A stretch of DNA of 64,000 nt, taken from CAZQHK01 sp964593455 (GTDB taxonomy: Bacteria; Muiribacteriota; CAYSPT01). Positions 9,022-18,380 of this stretch are shown piece after piece (the first letter of the stretch is position 1; every line of letters starts with the position of its first letter). The notes under the pieces are model-generated. The model worked only from the letters and a program-made list of their open reading frames with translations, did no database searches and was not told where the DNA came from. Made by a program: the position numbers and the translations under genes. The stretch covers positions 62,001 through 126,000 of the forward strand of contig CAZQHK010000008.1 in NCBI GenBank assembly GCA_964593455.1, read 5' to 3'.

Positions 9022-9454
9022 GAAAGCCGTGCGACTGCTCTGCGAGAAGTTCGCCGGAAAGTATGGTCTGTCAAGCCAAACGGCTGTCAATATAGTGTTG
9101 TGTGACAACTCGTTCATTCGTGAACTAAATAGTAGATACCGCAATATCGATAAGGCAACAGATGTGCTCTCATTCCCGATGCGTGAAGGGGCTGATGCCC
9201 AACTTACTCCCTTCGAACTCGGAGATATTGTAATATCTATGGAACAGGCCCGGCGACAGGCCGTCGAAGAGAAATGGGGGCTCCGTCAAGAAATGTTGCT
9301 CTTAGTAGTTCATGGATTCCTTCACCTTCTTGGCTATGATGACGAAACATATAAAGAGGCACAAGCAATGCGTGCGTTGGAACGAGCAAGCCTTGATGAC
9401 ATCCTGAGCGAGATTGCCGGGCAGGAACGGGAGAAGGGAGGAGTAGAGGCCTAG
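8963..9454 (+). CDS. ybeY: Endoribonuclease YbeY-like, with altered zinc site
   Basis: Metal-dependent RNase family acting in 16S rRNA maturation and ribosome quality control. Family features are RELNSRYRNIDKATDVLSFP and the active-site segment HGFLHLLGYDDE. The zinc motif normally has three histidines (H-x3-H-x5-H). Here His117 and His121 are present but the third ligand position is Asp127, confirmed at the codon level (GAC). Asp can ligate zinc, so activity may be retained. The gene starts 59 bases inside the pgpH tail. Confidence 0.9.
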   Translation: MEITILNRSSRRTTLANTIEKAVRLLCEKFAGKYGLSSQTAVNIVLCDNSFIRELNSRYRNIDKATDVLSFPMREGADAQLTPFELGDIVISMEQARRQAVEEKWGLRQEMLLLVVHGFLHLLGYDDETYKEAQAMRALERASLDDILSEIAGQEREKGGVEA

Positions 9455-10753
9455 TTGGACGCCTCGTCGTTAATTGATTCTTTGCTCCTGGTCATGCTCC
9501 TGGGGCTATCAGCGTTTTTTTCGGGTTCTGAAACAGCGCTTTTTTCGCTGAGCAGGCTAGCTGTCAGCAGATTGGAAAAGCAAGTCGAGCATCAGAATTC
9601 CAAGAAAATCATTTATCTTCTTTCTTCCCCCGGGCGGCTTCTTATTACCATTCTCATCGGTAACATGGTGGTAAATATCACCGCTTCTGCTATTGCCACC
9701 AAGCTGGCCATGCGCTTTTTCGGGCCAACCGGTATCAGTATCGCTATCGGCATCATGACCTTCCTTTTGCTCATATTCGGAGAGATTACTCCCAAGACCT
9801 ACGCTGTAGAACATCATTCCTCTTTCGCGCTCTATGCCGCGGGACCGCTGTGCCGGATATCCAGGGTGTTGAGTCCGATCATCTCGGCGCTCAAGTATCT
9901 CAACGACCGGCTGGTCCAGGTTGGTGGCCAGACGGAGAAACCAGAGTACTCTTACCTGACGGCGGAAGGTTTAAGGACCATGATCAAGGTCTCGGAACGC
10001 GAGGGCATTCTCAAAGAGGAAGAAGAGGAAATGATCAAAGGAATCATGGACTTCTCCGACACCCTGGTGCGGGAAGTCATGATCCCACGATTTGACATGG
10101 AGTGCCTCGATACCGGATCCACCCGGGAGGAAACCTTTGCCTTGATCAGAGAAACCGGTTTCTCGCGCTTCCCGGTATTTGGTGAGAACATTGATGACAT
10201 AAAGGGCATTCTTTATGTCAAGGACCTTCTCCCGTTTATAAGAAACCGTTCCTCAGAGTTCAATCTGATGGAGATCGCGCATAAGCCTTTCTTCGTCCCG
10301 GAAATCATGAAGATCGATTCACTGCTCAAACAGCTTCAAAAGCGGAAAAAACACATCGCCATAGTCGTTGATGAGTATGGTGGTACCGAGGGCCTGGTCA
10401 CCATGGAAGACCTTCTGGAGGAAATCGTGGGTGAGATCCTGGACGAGTACGATGAAGAGGAGCGGTTTATAGAGATTCTCGCTGAATACGAATACCTGGT
10501 ATTGGGCAAGATAGACATAGACGAACTGAACGACGAACTGGAACTTGATTTGCCTACCGAAGAGGCCGACTCTCTGGGAGGATTGGTCATGACCAAACTG
10601 GAGCGGGTGCCTGAAGAACGTGACCAGGTAACCGTGGACGGTGTTCGCATGGTGGTTGAGGAAGTAGATGGGTTGAGGATAAATAAGGTGCGCCTTTTCA
10701 TTTCTCTTGAAAAACGTGGAGAGACCGGCATCGGCGGAGAGGGGGAGCACTGA
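9455..10753 (+). CDS. CNNM-CBS hemolysin/CorC-type membrane protein, copy 1
   Basis: Divalent-cation homeostasis protein family (HlyC/CorC, CNNM). The N-terminal CNNM transmembrane domain (about residues 1-190) carries SAFFSGSETALFSLSR and FGEITPKTYA. A CBS pair follows (about 205-330; DTLVREVMIPRFDME, IVVDEYGGTEGLVTMEDLLE), then a CorC_HlyC domain (about 345-425). Start is TTG directly after the ybeY stop, with GGGAGGAG about 10 bases upstream. It is followed immediately by a paralogue. Mg2+ or Co2+ efflux is known for relatives; the ion here is not known. Confidence 0.92.
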   Translation: MDASSLIDSLLLVMLLGLSAFFSGSETALFSLSRLAVSRLEKQVEHQNSKKIIYLLSSPGRLLITILIGNMVVNITASAIATKLAMRFFGPTGISIAIGIMTFLLLIFGEITPKTYAVEHHSSFALYAAGPLCRISRVLSPIISALKYLNDRLVQVGGQTEKPEYSYLTAEGLRTMIKVSEREGILKEEEEEMIKGIMDFSDTLVREVMIPRFDMECLDTGSTREETFALIRETGFSRFPVFGENIDDIKGILYVKDLLPFIRNRSSEFNLMEIAHKPFFVPEIMKIDSLLKQLQKRKKHIAIVVDEYGGTEGLVTMEDLLEEIVGEILDEYDEEERFIEILAEYEYLVLGKIDIDELNDELELDLPTEEADSLGGLVMTKLERVPEERDQVTVDGVRMVVEEVDGLRINKVRLFISLEKRGETGIGGEGEH

Positions 10754-10776
10754 TCGGTTTCATTCTGGTTATCATC

Positions 10777-12081
10777 GTGGCTCTGGTTATCGGGGCGGGA
10801 TTCTTCTCCGGTATCGAGACCGGTTTGATCTCCATCAACCGTATTCACCTTCAGCAACTACTGACGGAGAAAGACCGCCGTGCGCGACGTATCAAGAACC
10901 TGCTGGAGCATCCTAATAGGGCCATAACCATGTTCTTGATCGGTACGAACCTCTGCATTGTTTCTGCTACCTCGCTGGCTACTTATCTCAGCGTTAAGCA
11001 TCTTCCAATTGATGATAAGAATTTATGTACTTTCATCGCTTCTTGCATAATGACTCCCACCATCCTTATTTTAGCCGAGATCTTTCCCAAGGCGCTATTC
11101 AGACTCCGGGCCGAAAGCCTCATGTACACCCTGAGCGCTCCGATCACCGCCCTGTACCGGACTTTTCTGCCGGTAATCCATGTTTTTTCGCTTTTCAGCA
11201 AAGGAATAATCTGGATATTGAGGGCCGGGAAGAAAAAAAATCTGGAAGATCGGGTGGACCGTGAGGCAGTCAGGTCCCGGGAAGATCTGAGACTGCTCAT
11301 CAAGCTTTCCGAAAAAGAAGGGATTCTCGAAGAAGAAGAAGAGCGTATGATTTACAGTGTGTTCGACTTCGGTACTATGAGTGCCCGTGAAGTGATGACA
11401 CCGCGTGTGGATATGGTGACGGTGGAACATGACGCTTCCCTCGAACAAGTTCTTGATATCTTTATTAAGGGCGGCTATTCGAGAATGCCGATATACAAAG
11501 AAGACCTGGATCATATTGTCGGGTTTATCAATGCTTTCGACTTGCTTATGGTGAAAGAGATGGACAAGGAATTGGCTGATTTTATGCGAAAAACAATGTT
11601 TGTTCCTGAAACGATGAAAGTCAGCACGCTCTTACAGGCGTTCCAGAGAGAAAAAACCCATATAGCGGTAGTGGTTGATGAATACGGTGGTACTTCCGGA
11701 TTGGTGACTATGGAGGACATTCTGGAAGAGATCGTTGGAGAGATCGACGACGAATTTGACAAAACAGCAACCCGGGTCAGAATTTTGAAAGACGGTTCAC
11801 TTATGTTGGACAGCCGGTTCAGCCTTCATGATCTTAACCAGGAGTTCGGTCTTGATCTCCCGACCGGTGACGACGTCGATAGTATCGGCGGATTCTTCGA
11901 ACACGAGATGGGCAAAGTTCCCCAGGAGGGAGAAGAACTCCGCTCTGGCAACGTGATTTTCACCGTGACGAAATCTGACAGTAAACGGGTCATACGGCTC
12001 CGGATGCGTTTTTTGGAGAAAAGCCGGGGGGAAGAGGAAAAAGAAGAGCGGGGGGGCCTGGATGAGTCTGAAAAACATTAA
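10777..12081 (+). CDS. CNNM-CBS hemolysin/CorC-type membrane protein, copy 2
   Basis: Tandem paralogue of the preceding gene with the same order: CNNM domain (FFSGIETGLISINR, AEIFPKALFR), CBS pair (SAREVMTPRVDMVTVE, VVVDEYGGTSGLVTMEDILE) and CorC_HlyC domain. The two may form a heteromer or serve different conditions. The GTG used here cuts the first transmembrane helix short. The frame is open back to a CTG at 10750 that overlaps the upstream stop (CTGA) and would restore about nine hydrophobic residues, so that CTG may be the real start. The end overlaps the DUF502 gene by 20 bases. Confidence 0.9.
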   Translation: MALVIGAGFFSGIETGLISINRIHLQQLLTEKDRRARRIKNLLEHPNRAITMFLIGTNLCIVSATSLATYLSVKHLPIDDKNLCTFIASCIMTPTILILAEIFPKALFRLRAESLMYTLSAPITALYRTFLPVIHVFSLFSKGIIWILRAGKKKNLEDRVDREAVRSREDLRLLIKLSEKEGILEEEEERMIYSVFDFGTMSAREVMTPRVDMVTVEHDASLEQVLDIFIKGGYSRMPIYKEDLDHIVGFINAFDLLMVKEMDKELADFMRKTMFVPETMKVSTLLQAFQREKTHIAVVVDEYGGTSGLVTMEDILEEIVGEIDDEFDKTATRVRILKDGSLMLDSRFSLHDLNQEFGLDLPTGDDVDSIGGFFEHEMGKVPQEGEELRSGNVIFTVTKSDSKRVIRLRMRFLEKSRGEEEKEERGGLDESEKH

Positions 12082-12742
12082 TTCAGGGATGTTTGCCTGG
12101 ACCAGGGTTGGTCTCAAAGTTCTGAGTGATGTACGTAAACGCGCGCTCAAAGGAATTCAGAGCTCATTCTTTTATGGTCTGGGTGTCTTGCTTCCGGCTG
12201 GTATCTCAATCTTCATCGTCTACAAACTTTTCGTGATTATCAAGAATTTCATGGAAAACACTTACAAAGAAACGCTTCCCTGGTGGCTTGGATTCGGGGT
12301 GACCCTCCTGTTCATTATCGTGGTTGGAATCGCCGCCCGCATTACCATCGGTGTCCGCCTGGTGAACGCCATGGAACGAGTTTTTAGCCGGATCCCCTTC
12401 ATCAAGAACATCTTCACCATGATCAAACAGCTGCAGGTTCTACTGTTGGCCAAGAAAAAAATGGTTTTTGAGAAAGTGGTGCTGTTCGAGTATCCTCGCC
12501 GGGGGCTCTATTCCCTGGGTTTCTTAACCGCCGACGCCACCGCCGAACTCAATATCAAGACCGGGGGAGACCTGGTGACGGTGTTTCTATCGACCACTCC
12601 CAACCCGACCTCCGGTCTCCTGATATTCGTCCCACGGGTCGATATTATTGAACTCGACATGAGTGTTGAGGAAGCATTCAAACTAATTATTTCCGGAGGC
12701 TTATTGAAACCGGAGACATTGCTTGAGATAGAAGGAGGTTAG
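12062..12742 (+). CDS. DUF502 family membrane protein
   Basis: Integral membrane protein of unknown function; plant relatives (COV/LCV) affect vascular patterning. Two transmembrane segments lie at about residues 38-60 and 78-102, followed by VNAMERVFSRIPFIKNIF and the conserved FLSTTPNPTSGLLIFVPR. The 226-residue length is typical. Placement between CNNM genes and era suggests an envelope housekeeping role. An internal Met could be the start if the 20-base overlap with the upstream gene is not used. Confidence 0.88.
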   Translation: MSLKNINSGMFAWTRVGLKVLSDVRKRALKGIQSSFFYGLGVLLPAGISIFIVYKLFVIIKNFMENTYKETLPWWLGFGVTLLFIIVVGIAARITIGVRLVNAMERVFSRIPFIKNIFTMIKQLQVLLLAKKKMVFEKVVLFEYPRRGLYSLGFLTADATAELNIKTGGDLVTVFLSTTPNPTSGLLIFVPRVDIIELDMSVEEAFKLIISGGLLKPETLLEIEGG

Positions 12743-12744
12743 AC

Positions 12745-14112
12745 ATGAACTCAGCAGCCAGGAACACATGGATGTATTCCTGCTTATTCTTCTGCTTTTT
12801 GGCAGTGGCAGTGCCGGTCCAGGCGGCACCGGTTCCAGTGGACGGGAAATATGCCGTCGATTACACACAGATCGTCACGATTATCAAGCAAACTTCCGGG
12901 CTCAGGGCCCGGGTCATAGCTCTTTACTTGAAACTTACTCATCGGGAACGGTACACAGAAGACCAGATTGCTTCTCTGGAGAGAAAAGCCAGGTTGCTCT
13001 GCCGGACCGTGAAACGATTCATGGAGACGCGGCGTGTCGGCAACCGGAGAAGACTCGTTCAGGCTTCCCAGGCCCGCTTAAACGCCGCGTATCGGAAGCT
13101 TATGTCTCTTCTCGGAGAAGATCCTTCTTCCGCTCCCTCCGGGATGCATTTAATTTCCCAGGAGAAACCATCGGGTTCGATGTTTCCCACGGCCAGCCAT
13201 GACCGCCCCATATCCGTCATGGTGGAGAACCATGCTAAGGCCCGCCCCCAGACGGGACTGGATAAAGCAGATATCGTTTATGAGGTCCTGGTGGAAGGTG
13301 GTATCACCCGCTTCATGGCAGTCTATTTCGACAAAGCGGGCGTTATCGGTCCGGTTAGAAGTTGCCGTGATTACTTTGTTGACCGGTCTCAGGAGTATGA
13401 TGCTTTCTACATCCATTGTGGCTCATCACCGGCAGGCCTCAAGCGCCTCAAACTGCTGCAAGTAGACCACTTGGATGAGATAAGCAGCCGGCGGGCGTTC
13501 TGGCGGGACGATAAACGGCGGGCCCCTCACAATCTTTACACCGGCACTAAACGGCTGGTGGCGGAAATTAAGCGGCGCACGTTAAGGACGGAGACCTCCT
13601 GGGGGTCGAAAGGACCGTCACGCCGTCACTCGAATCTCCCCGGGATCAAGAAGCTTGTCTACGACAAGAACAAAATATCAAGTCTGGTGATCAAATATCA
13701 TCCCAACTATATTGTCGGCTACGGGCTGGATACGGCCGCCGGTTTGTACCTGCGCTTTATCAACGAAAAAGCTCACAATGATGCCGTCACCGGCAAACAG
13801 TTATCCACTCCCAATCTCGTATTACAGGTGGTAGATAACAAGGTTGTTGACAAAGACGGCCGGCTGGCGATGGAATTCAGTGGAAAAGGACCCGCTACCT
13901 GTATCGTGGGAGGAACGGTGATCAGCGGTACCTGGGAAAAGCCCAATGCCGTCTCCGCCACAAGATTTCTGGACAAAACCGGCAATGATATCATGTTCCT
14001 CAAAGGTCCTATCTGGATACAGGTGGTACCCGGCCGGGCCAGTGTCGTGTTGGGAGATGAACCGGCCGGCAAAATAATGACCGTTCTGCCGGTAGTGAAC
14101 GGTAGGTTGTGA
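12745..14112 (+). CDS. DUF3048 (YerB-like) exported protein
   Basis: Exported protein with an N-terminal signal peptide (about residues 1-28, ending PVQAAP). A family-specific N-terminal extension precedes the DUF3048 core beginning RPISVMVENHAKARPQTGL, continuing ADIVYEVLVEGGITRFMAV, GPVRSCRDYFVD and APHNLYTGTKRL. B. subtilis YerB is a lipoprotein of unclear function. Here the signal looks like a signal-peptidase-I type without a lipobox. It is preceded by GGAGG and sits two bases after the DUF502 gene, ending just before era. Confidence 0.88.
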   Translation: MNSAARNTWMYSCLFFCFLAVAVPVQAAPVPVDGKYAVDYTQIVTIIKQTSGLRARVIALYLKLTHRERYTEDQIASLERKARLLCRTVKRFMETRRVGNRRRLVQASQARLNAAYRKLMSLLGEDPSSAPSGMHLISQEKPSGSMFPTASHDRPISVMVENHAKARPQTGLDKADIVYEVLVEGGITRFMAVYFDKAGVIGPVRSCRDYFVDRSQEYDAFYIHCGSSPAGLKRLKLLQVDHLDEISSRRAFWRDDKRRAPHNLYTGTKRLVAEIKRRTLRTETSWGSKGPSRRHSNLPGIKKLVYDKNKISSLVIKYHPNYIVGYGLDTAAGLYLRFINEKAHNDAVTGKQLSTPNLVLQVVDNKVVDKDGRLAMEFSGKGPATCIVGGTVISGTWEKPNAVSATRFLDKTGNDIMFLKGPIWIQVVPGRASVVLGDEPAGKIMTVLPVVNGRL

Positions 14113-15009
14113 GTGTCTCATTATTTGTTCAAGTCTGGTTTTATCGGTCTAATGGGCCGTCCGAACGTGGGCAAATCAACTCTCTTGAACCGGCTGGTCG
14201 GCGAAAAGATCGCAGCCGTTACCGACCGCCCCCAAACGACCCAACGCCAACTCCGCGGTATCCTCACTTCTGACCGGTACCAGATGATTTTTGTTGACAC
14301 TCCTGGTATTCACGAACCAAAGTACGCACTGGGCAAGTATATGGTGGGATGTATCGAAAAGGCTGCACGAGACGTGGACCTGGTGGTATTTGTACTTGAT
14401 TCGCCTCCAGGGAAAACCGGTTCGGTAGACAGTGACGGCCTGATGAAGATCACCATGAAAAAACCGCTGGTATGGGTGATCAACAAGACGGACGTTATCT
14501 CCCCATCAAAGGCGGAGCAAATAAAGGAGTACCTGCGGATGTGTTATCCGGAAACTCCGGTAGTAGAAATCTCGGCCTTGACCGGCGCCGGTGTAGATTC
14601 GCTGATGTGTCTCCTGGCAGACCTCCTGCCCGAAGGTCCGCTTTACTATCCTGAAGATATTATGGCAGCCGAACCGACCCGGTTCATCGTGGCTGAGTTC
14701 ATCCGAGAGACCATCATCAAGCTCACCTATCAGGAGCTTCCTTACGGTGTGGCGGTGATAGTGGAAGAGATGAAAGAACGCAAAGGTGGGGCGTTGACCT
14801 ATATCCGTGCCAATATCTTCGTAGAGGCGGCGTCTCAGAAAAAGATCATCATAGGCCGCCAGGGACAGTTCCTTAAAAAGATCGGCACCAGGGCCCGGAA
14901 AATAATCGGCCGTTTCCTGGGCACTGATGTGTATCTCGACCTCTGGATAAAGATCAAGCACAAGTGGCGAAAAGATGAGCAGGAGCTCAGGCGTCTCGGC
15001 TACAAATGA
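14113..15009 (+). CDS. era: GTPase Era
   Basis: Ribosome-assembly GTPase that binds the 3' end of 16S rRNA. G1 is GRPNVGKSTLLNRL, the G2 area is TDRPQTTQRQLRGI, G3 is DTPGIH, G4 is NKTD and G5 is EISALTGAG. The C-terminal KH domain contains IIGRQGQFLKKIG. The 298-residue length is normal. Start is GTG immediately after the upstream stop. It closes the plus-strand housekeeping block; the next gene converges on it. Confidence 0.97.
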   Translation: MSHYLFKSGFIGLMGRPNVGKSTLLNRLVGEKIAAVTDRPQTTQRQLRGILTSDRYQMIFVDTPGIHEPKYALGKYMVGCIEKAARDVDLVVFVLDSPPGKTGSVDSDGLMKITMKKPLVWVINKTDVISPSKAEQIKEYLRMCYPETPVVEISALTGAGVDSLMCLLADLLPEGPLYYPEDIMAAEPTRFIVAEFIRETIIKLTYQELPYGVAVIVEEMKERKGGALTYIRANIFVEAASQKKIIIGRQGQFLKKIGTRARKIIGRFLGTDVYLDLWIKIKHKWRKDEQELRRLGYK

Positions 15010-15029
15010 CACCCGGCTAACCCGCGCCG

Positions 15030-15992
15030 TTAGAAAATCATTTCTGGTAACTTTTTCAGGCTTCTAGAGCCTTCTTCCAGGCGGTCCTCCAGGTAACGGA
15101 ATATGGGGAAGAAGAAGTTGTAACCCACACCGTAGTAAGTGTTGTTAAAATCGATGCCAACCGATTTAGCTATCGAATCAACAGTGACGCGCCGGTCACC
15201 TTTCCTCACCCTGATCTCGAAAGCCAGGTATTCGTTGCCCGCTGTAATTCGAACTGCTTTCCACATCATTCCGTAGGTGGTCACGGTGTGCATGTTTTTG
15301 TACAATTTTTTCAGAGCCGTTACATTATAGTCTAACCCGATTTCGCTCAATCCACCACCCAGGCTGAAGAAATGCCGCCAACCCCTTCTATCTATTGTTT
15401 GAACTACGAACAGGTTCAAACTACGTACCTTGGTTTTCAGAAGGGCAGGGTTTTGAAAAACCCTGACACCGTTCCAGTAATTGAAACTGTCGAGCACCAG
15501 GTGCAGGTCGCGCAAGCGATCGAGCCTGGTTTTTACTGAATGGGCAAGATTCCAGTCCCGGCCCAGGTAGAGAGAACCGATCCTGGGTTTCAATTGGAGA
15601 AAATCCTTCTCGTAGCTGTATTTGCGTTTCTTTTTCTTGGATTTTTCCAATTGCCCGATCCGGTCCTGGTAATCTTTCAGGATCATATCCATACCTGTAC
15701 GGTAATCGATACCATCCAGTCCGAGGATCGATTTAACCGGATACTCTATTGCCAGCAAAAGAGGTTGTGCCAGTAGAAAACCGGTGGGACTCATGGGGCC
15801 TGAAATAACTGCCAGGTGACGGGTATGTACACAATAAGACCATTCCGGCGGCCGTTTGCCGAGAGAATTGACCAGGATTACTTCCTGATGCGGCAGAATG
15901 AGGGATACACGGACTGCTTCGGCCGCCCTTCCCGAGCACAAGAGCAGGAAAACGATTAACACTGACAGCCGGACACCGTTATAAAAATGCAT
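15030..15992 (-). CDS. Exported protein of unknown function
   Basis: Not recognised. The 320 residues begin with a good signal peptide (VLIVFLLLCSGRAAEA, cleavage near residue 26). The body is basic, with a KSKKKKRKYSYEKD stretch at about residue 115-130, and ends in a beta-rich half with many aromatic residues (NTYYGVGYNFFFPIFRYLED). This suggests a periplasmic or outer-membrane-associated protein. GGAG lies about nine bases before the ATG. It converges with era and diverges from the next exported protein gene. Confidence 0.7.
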   Translation of the reverse strand: MHFYNGVRLSVLIVFLLLCSGRAAEAVRVSLILPHQEVILVNSLGKRPPEWSYCVHTRHLAVISGPMSPTGFLLAQPLLLAIEYPVKSILGLDGIDYRTGMDMILKDYQDRIGQLEKSKKKKRKYSYEKDFLQLKPRIGSLYLGRDWNLAHSVKTRLDRLRDLHLVLDSFNYWNGVRVFQNPALLKTKVRSLNLFVVQTIDRRGWRHFFSLGGGLSEIGLDYNVTALKKLYKNMHTVTTYGMMWKAVRITAGNEYLAFEIRVRKGDRRVTVDSIAKSVGIDFNNTYYGVGYNFFFPIFRYLEDRLEEGSRSLKKLPEMIF

Positions 15993-16182
15993 TTGAACTC
16001 ATCTCCAAGGAATTATCATACCGGTAACGGGAATTGCTTTCAACAGCTTTGTTCAACACTCCTTCCTAAATCTTAACAATCAGCTCTCTCACCAGTATAA
16101 ATGAAGTGAGGCTATTCATACGGCATATCGCGTTAAATTCTGGCATAATTGGCCTTGAAGACGAGAAACGGACGAGAAAAAC

Positions 16183-17124
16183 ATGGAGCATGTGACCGGG
16201 TATTTCCATAAGGCAAAACAAACACTGGCGGTTTTCCTGGCCGTCATGCTGGTCTGTAATACCTGTCTCCTGCCACTCGTGAGGGCCGCGGACAACGAAG
16301 CCAAAGAGATCGATGTAGTGGACACCATGACCAATTACGATCCCAAACTCCGGATAGGCAAGATCATCTTGACGAACATCCAGGAGGACCAGGCCAAAGG
16401 GCGGGAAGTCGACTGGGAAAAAATCAACAAAAAAGTTTTCCGCAGATCCATCATGACCCATCTGGTGGTAGATACCGGAGCCGAGGTCGCCGGAATGGGT
16501 CTCCAATACATGCTCATGGGGGTTGCTCCACCTCTCGGAACCGCGGTCGGTGCCTTGCTGTCTAATACTCTGTGCGGATTCGCCGGTGCTACCGGCTATG
16601 AAATGAGCGAGGATATAGAATCCGGTGAGAAACGTTCCACCGTTGAACTATTCGACCGGTCCTTGAAACGGATCGACGCGACGAACTTCGCCGCCCGGAC
16701 CATGGGCGGCATGGTGGGCGCGGTAATAGGCCAAGCGATCTGCCCCATCCCCTTTCTGGGCGCAGTGATCGGCAGCATGGCCGGGGGCCTGATCGGGGGC
16801 CTGCTCTCCAACTTTTTAGTTAAGACCGATGTCGGCAAATCAGTCGGGACAGAGTTTCAAAAACTCTGGAATCACGGAGTCGACTGGATTATTCTTCAAT
16901 CCAACTCGCGCCAGGCCGTCCTCGAAGATGTTCGCCACAGGCCTGGTGGGAAGATAGCTGAAACACGGGGAATCATGAAGCTTCGAGAACAGTTGATGAG
17001 TCTCCACAGCCGCTACCTGCAACTTCTCTCGAGTAGTGACTTTGAGGCTGCCGAAAGACTAAAAATCAGTGAAATACAACCACTCCGCACCCAGTTGAAT
17101 CCGGCCATAGGCAGTACGCCCTGA
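16183..17124 (+). CDS. Exported protein with glycine-zipper segments
   Basis: Not recognised. The 313-residue product has a signal peptide with a long N-region (about residues 1-36, ending LPLVRAAD). Two Gly/Ala-rich membrane-active segments lie at about 100-135 (VAPPLGTAVGALLSNTLCGF) and 178-212 (GAVIGSMAGGLIGGLLSNF), resembling glycine-zipper regions of outer-membrane or pore-associated proteins. The C-terminal third is helical. The ribosome-binding site is weak. It is divergent from the unknown exported protein upstream, with about 190 bases between their starts. Confidence 0.65.
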   Translation: MEHVTGYFHKAKQTLAVFLAVMLVCNTCLLPLVRAADNEAKEIDVVDTMTNYDPKLRIGKIILTNIQEDQAKGREVDWEKINKKVFRRSIMTHLVVDTGAEVAGMGLQYMLMGVAPPLGTAVGALLSNTLCGFAGATGYEMSEDIESGEKRSTVELFDRSLKRIDATNFAARTMGGMVGAVIGQAICPIPFLGAVIGSMAGGLIGGLLSNFLVKTDVGKSVGTEFQKLWNHGVDWIILQSNSRQAVLEDVRHRPGGKIAETRGIMKLREQLMSLHSRYLQLLSSSDFEAAERLKISEIQPLRTQLNPAIGSTP

Positions 17125-17140
17125 CCGTATCTTCAGAGGC

Positions 17141-18127
17141 TTATTCGTTCATTTCAAAGGTGGCTACTACCTGTCCGTGATCGGACTGCCATTTCGAAAT
17201 AGTCTCATATCCCAGTGTCTTGTCTATCAGATGATCGTTGAAGACAGACGTGTATACGACCCGTCCGATATTATCGGTATTCTGGGGCAGAAATTCCCGG
17301 CTTACCAGGATATGATCCAGGCTTTCATAGTGACCGTTGTAGATATATGTGTAATAAACGTTGCTGTATGACTGCCGGACCTGAATATTTTTTACGTGGT
17401 AGAGAATCAGATCCCAGAGCCCCAACCTCGATTTTTTTTGCAGTTTGCGCCACGGAGCCTCACCTGAAATGATCCGTGTCGACACGGCAAAATCAGAATC
17501 GTTGCCGTCACCGATAACGATTACCGGTCCCGAACGGTCTTTCAGTGTCTTAACCAGAATCGCCCGCAAGGCTGCCGCTTCCATCCCCCTTATGACCAGT
17601 GACCGGGCCTGCCCTTTGGCTTTCTCTACCGGGTCCATCATATCGGCTCCCTCGGGAATCAGGGGACGTTTCGATTTCAAATGGATCACAAAAACGGTCA
17701 GATCGAGGTGGTCGGTGACCTTGACTCGTACCTTGAGAACCGGCCGTGAAAAACGTGAGAACGGTATCTCTACTCCTTCGATGTCCAGCCGGGCAACAGT
17801 TGGAAACTCCTCGATGATATTGTGTTCCAAAATGGGAAACAGGCTCGCCAGACCTACCACCGGTCCCTCTCCGGTTGGTTTAGCCACAATGGCCTGGGCG
17901 CTCTTGAACCGCTCGCTTTTTGCCAGAGCTTCCTTGAAAGCCTCTTCGTGAAATATCTCCTGAAACCCGACCAGGTTGGCACTCATAAAATCTAGTTGCC
18001 GCGCGATCCACTCTGTCTTTTTTCGATACTGTTCATCGGTGTAAATCTGGGTTTCGTGGTAGGCCACGTCTGGTAAAACGAGGTTGAATAGGTTGAAGCT
18101 TCCGATTTTGAAAAAGGTTTTTTTCAT
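17141..18127 (-). CDS. Endonuclease/exonuclease/phosphatase family protein
   Basis: Metal-dependent phosphodiesterase fold (EEP). Visible motifs in order are KIGSFNLFNL (N-terminus), LVGFQEIFHEEAF (metal Glu), VFVIHLKSKRP, VIGDGNDSDF (the GDxN box), YESLDHILVSRE and a terminal SDHGQVVATFEM carrying the catalytic Asp-His. All key EEP residues are present, so it is probably active. The substrate (nucleic acid, lipid or sugar phosphate) cannot be told. No signal peptide is seen, so it is probably cytoplasmic. It converges with the preceding plus-strand gene. Confidence 0.85.
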   Translation of the reverse strand: MKKTFFKIGSFNLFNLVLPDVAYHETQIYTDEQYRKKTEWIARQLDFMSANLVGFQEIFHEEAFKEALAKSERFKSAQAIVAKPTGEGPVVGLASLFPILEHNIIEEFPTVARLDIEGVEIPFSRFSRPVLKVRVKVTDHLDLTVFVIHLKSKRPLIPEGADMMDPVEKAKGQARSLVIRGMEAAALRAILVKTLKDRSGPVIVIGDGNDSDFAVSTRIISGEAPWRKLQKKSRLGLWDLILYHVKNIQVRQSYSNVYYTYIYNGHYESLDHILVSREFLPQNTDNIGRVVYTSVFNDHLIDKTLGYETISKWQSDHGQVVATFEMNE

Positions 18128-18380
18128 GAACCCGAATTCATCCTTTCGCGGTGCGGAAAACCGGCAAAGCGGATTTATATCTTAGCTCTATATCCGGGCT
18201 AAGTATAATCGAAAATAGAAAACCAATCTAATTTTTTTATGGCGGTGAAAATAATTATAAAATTTTTCCTGTTTGCCGGAACAATTGGTCCTTGAAATTT
18301 TGTTTTTATAATGAAGTGTAGAAAGTGAATGCTGAGCTTGAAGGTATCGGTGGAGAACTGGATGTGATCCGTAGGCTGTG

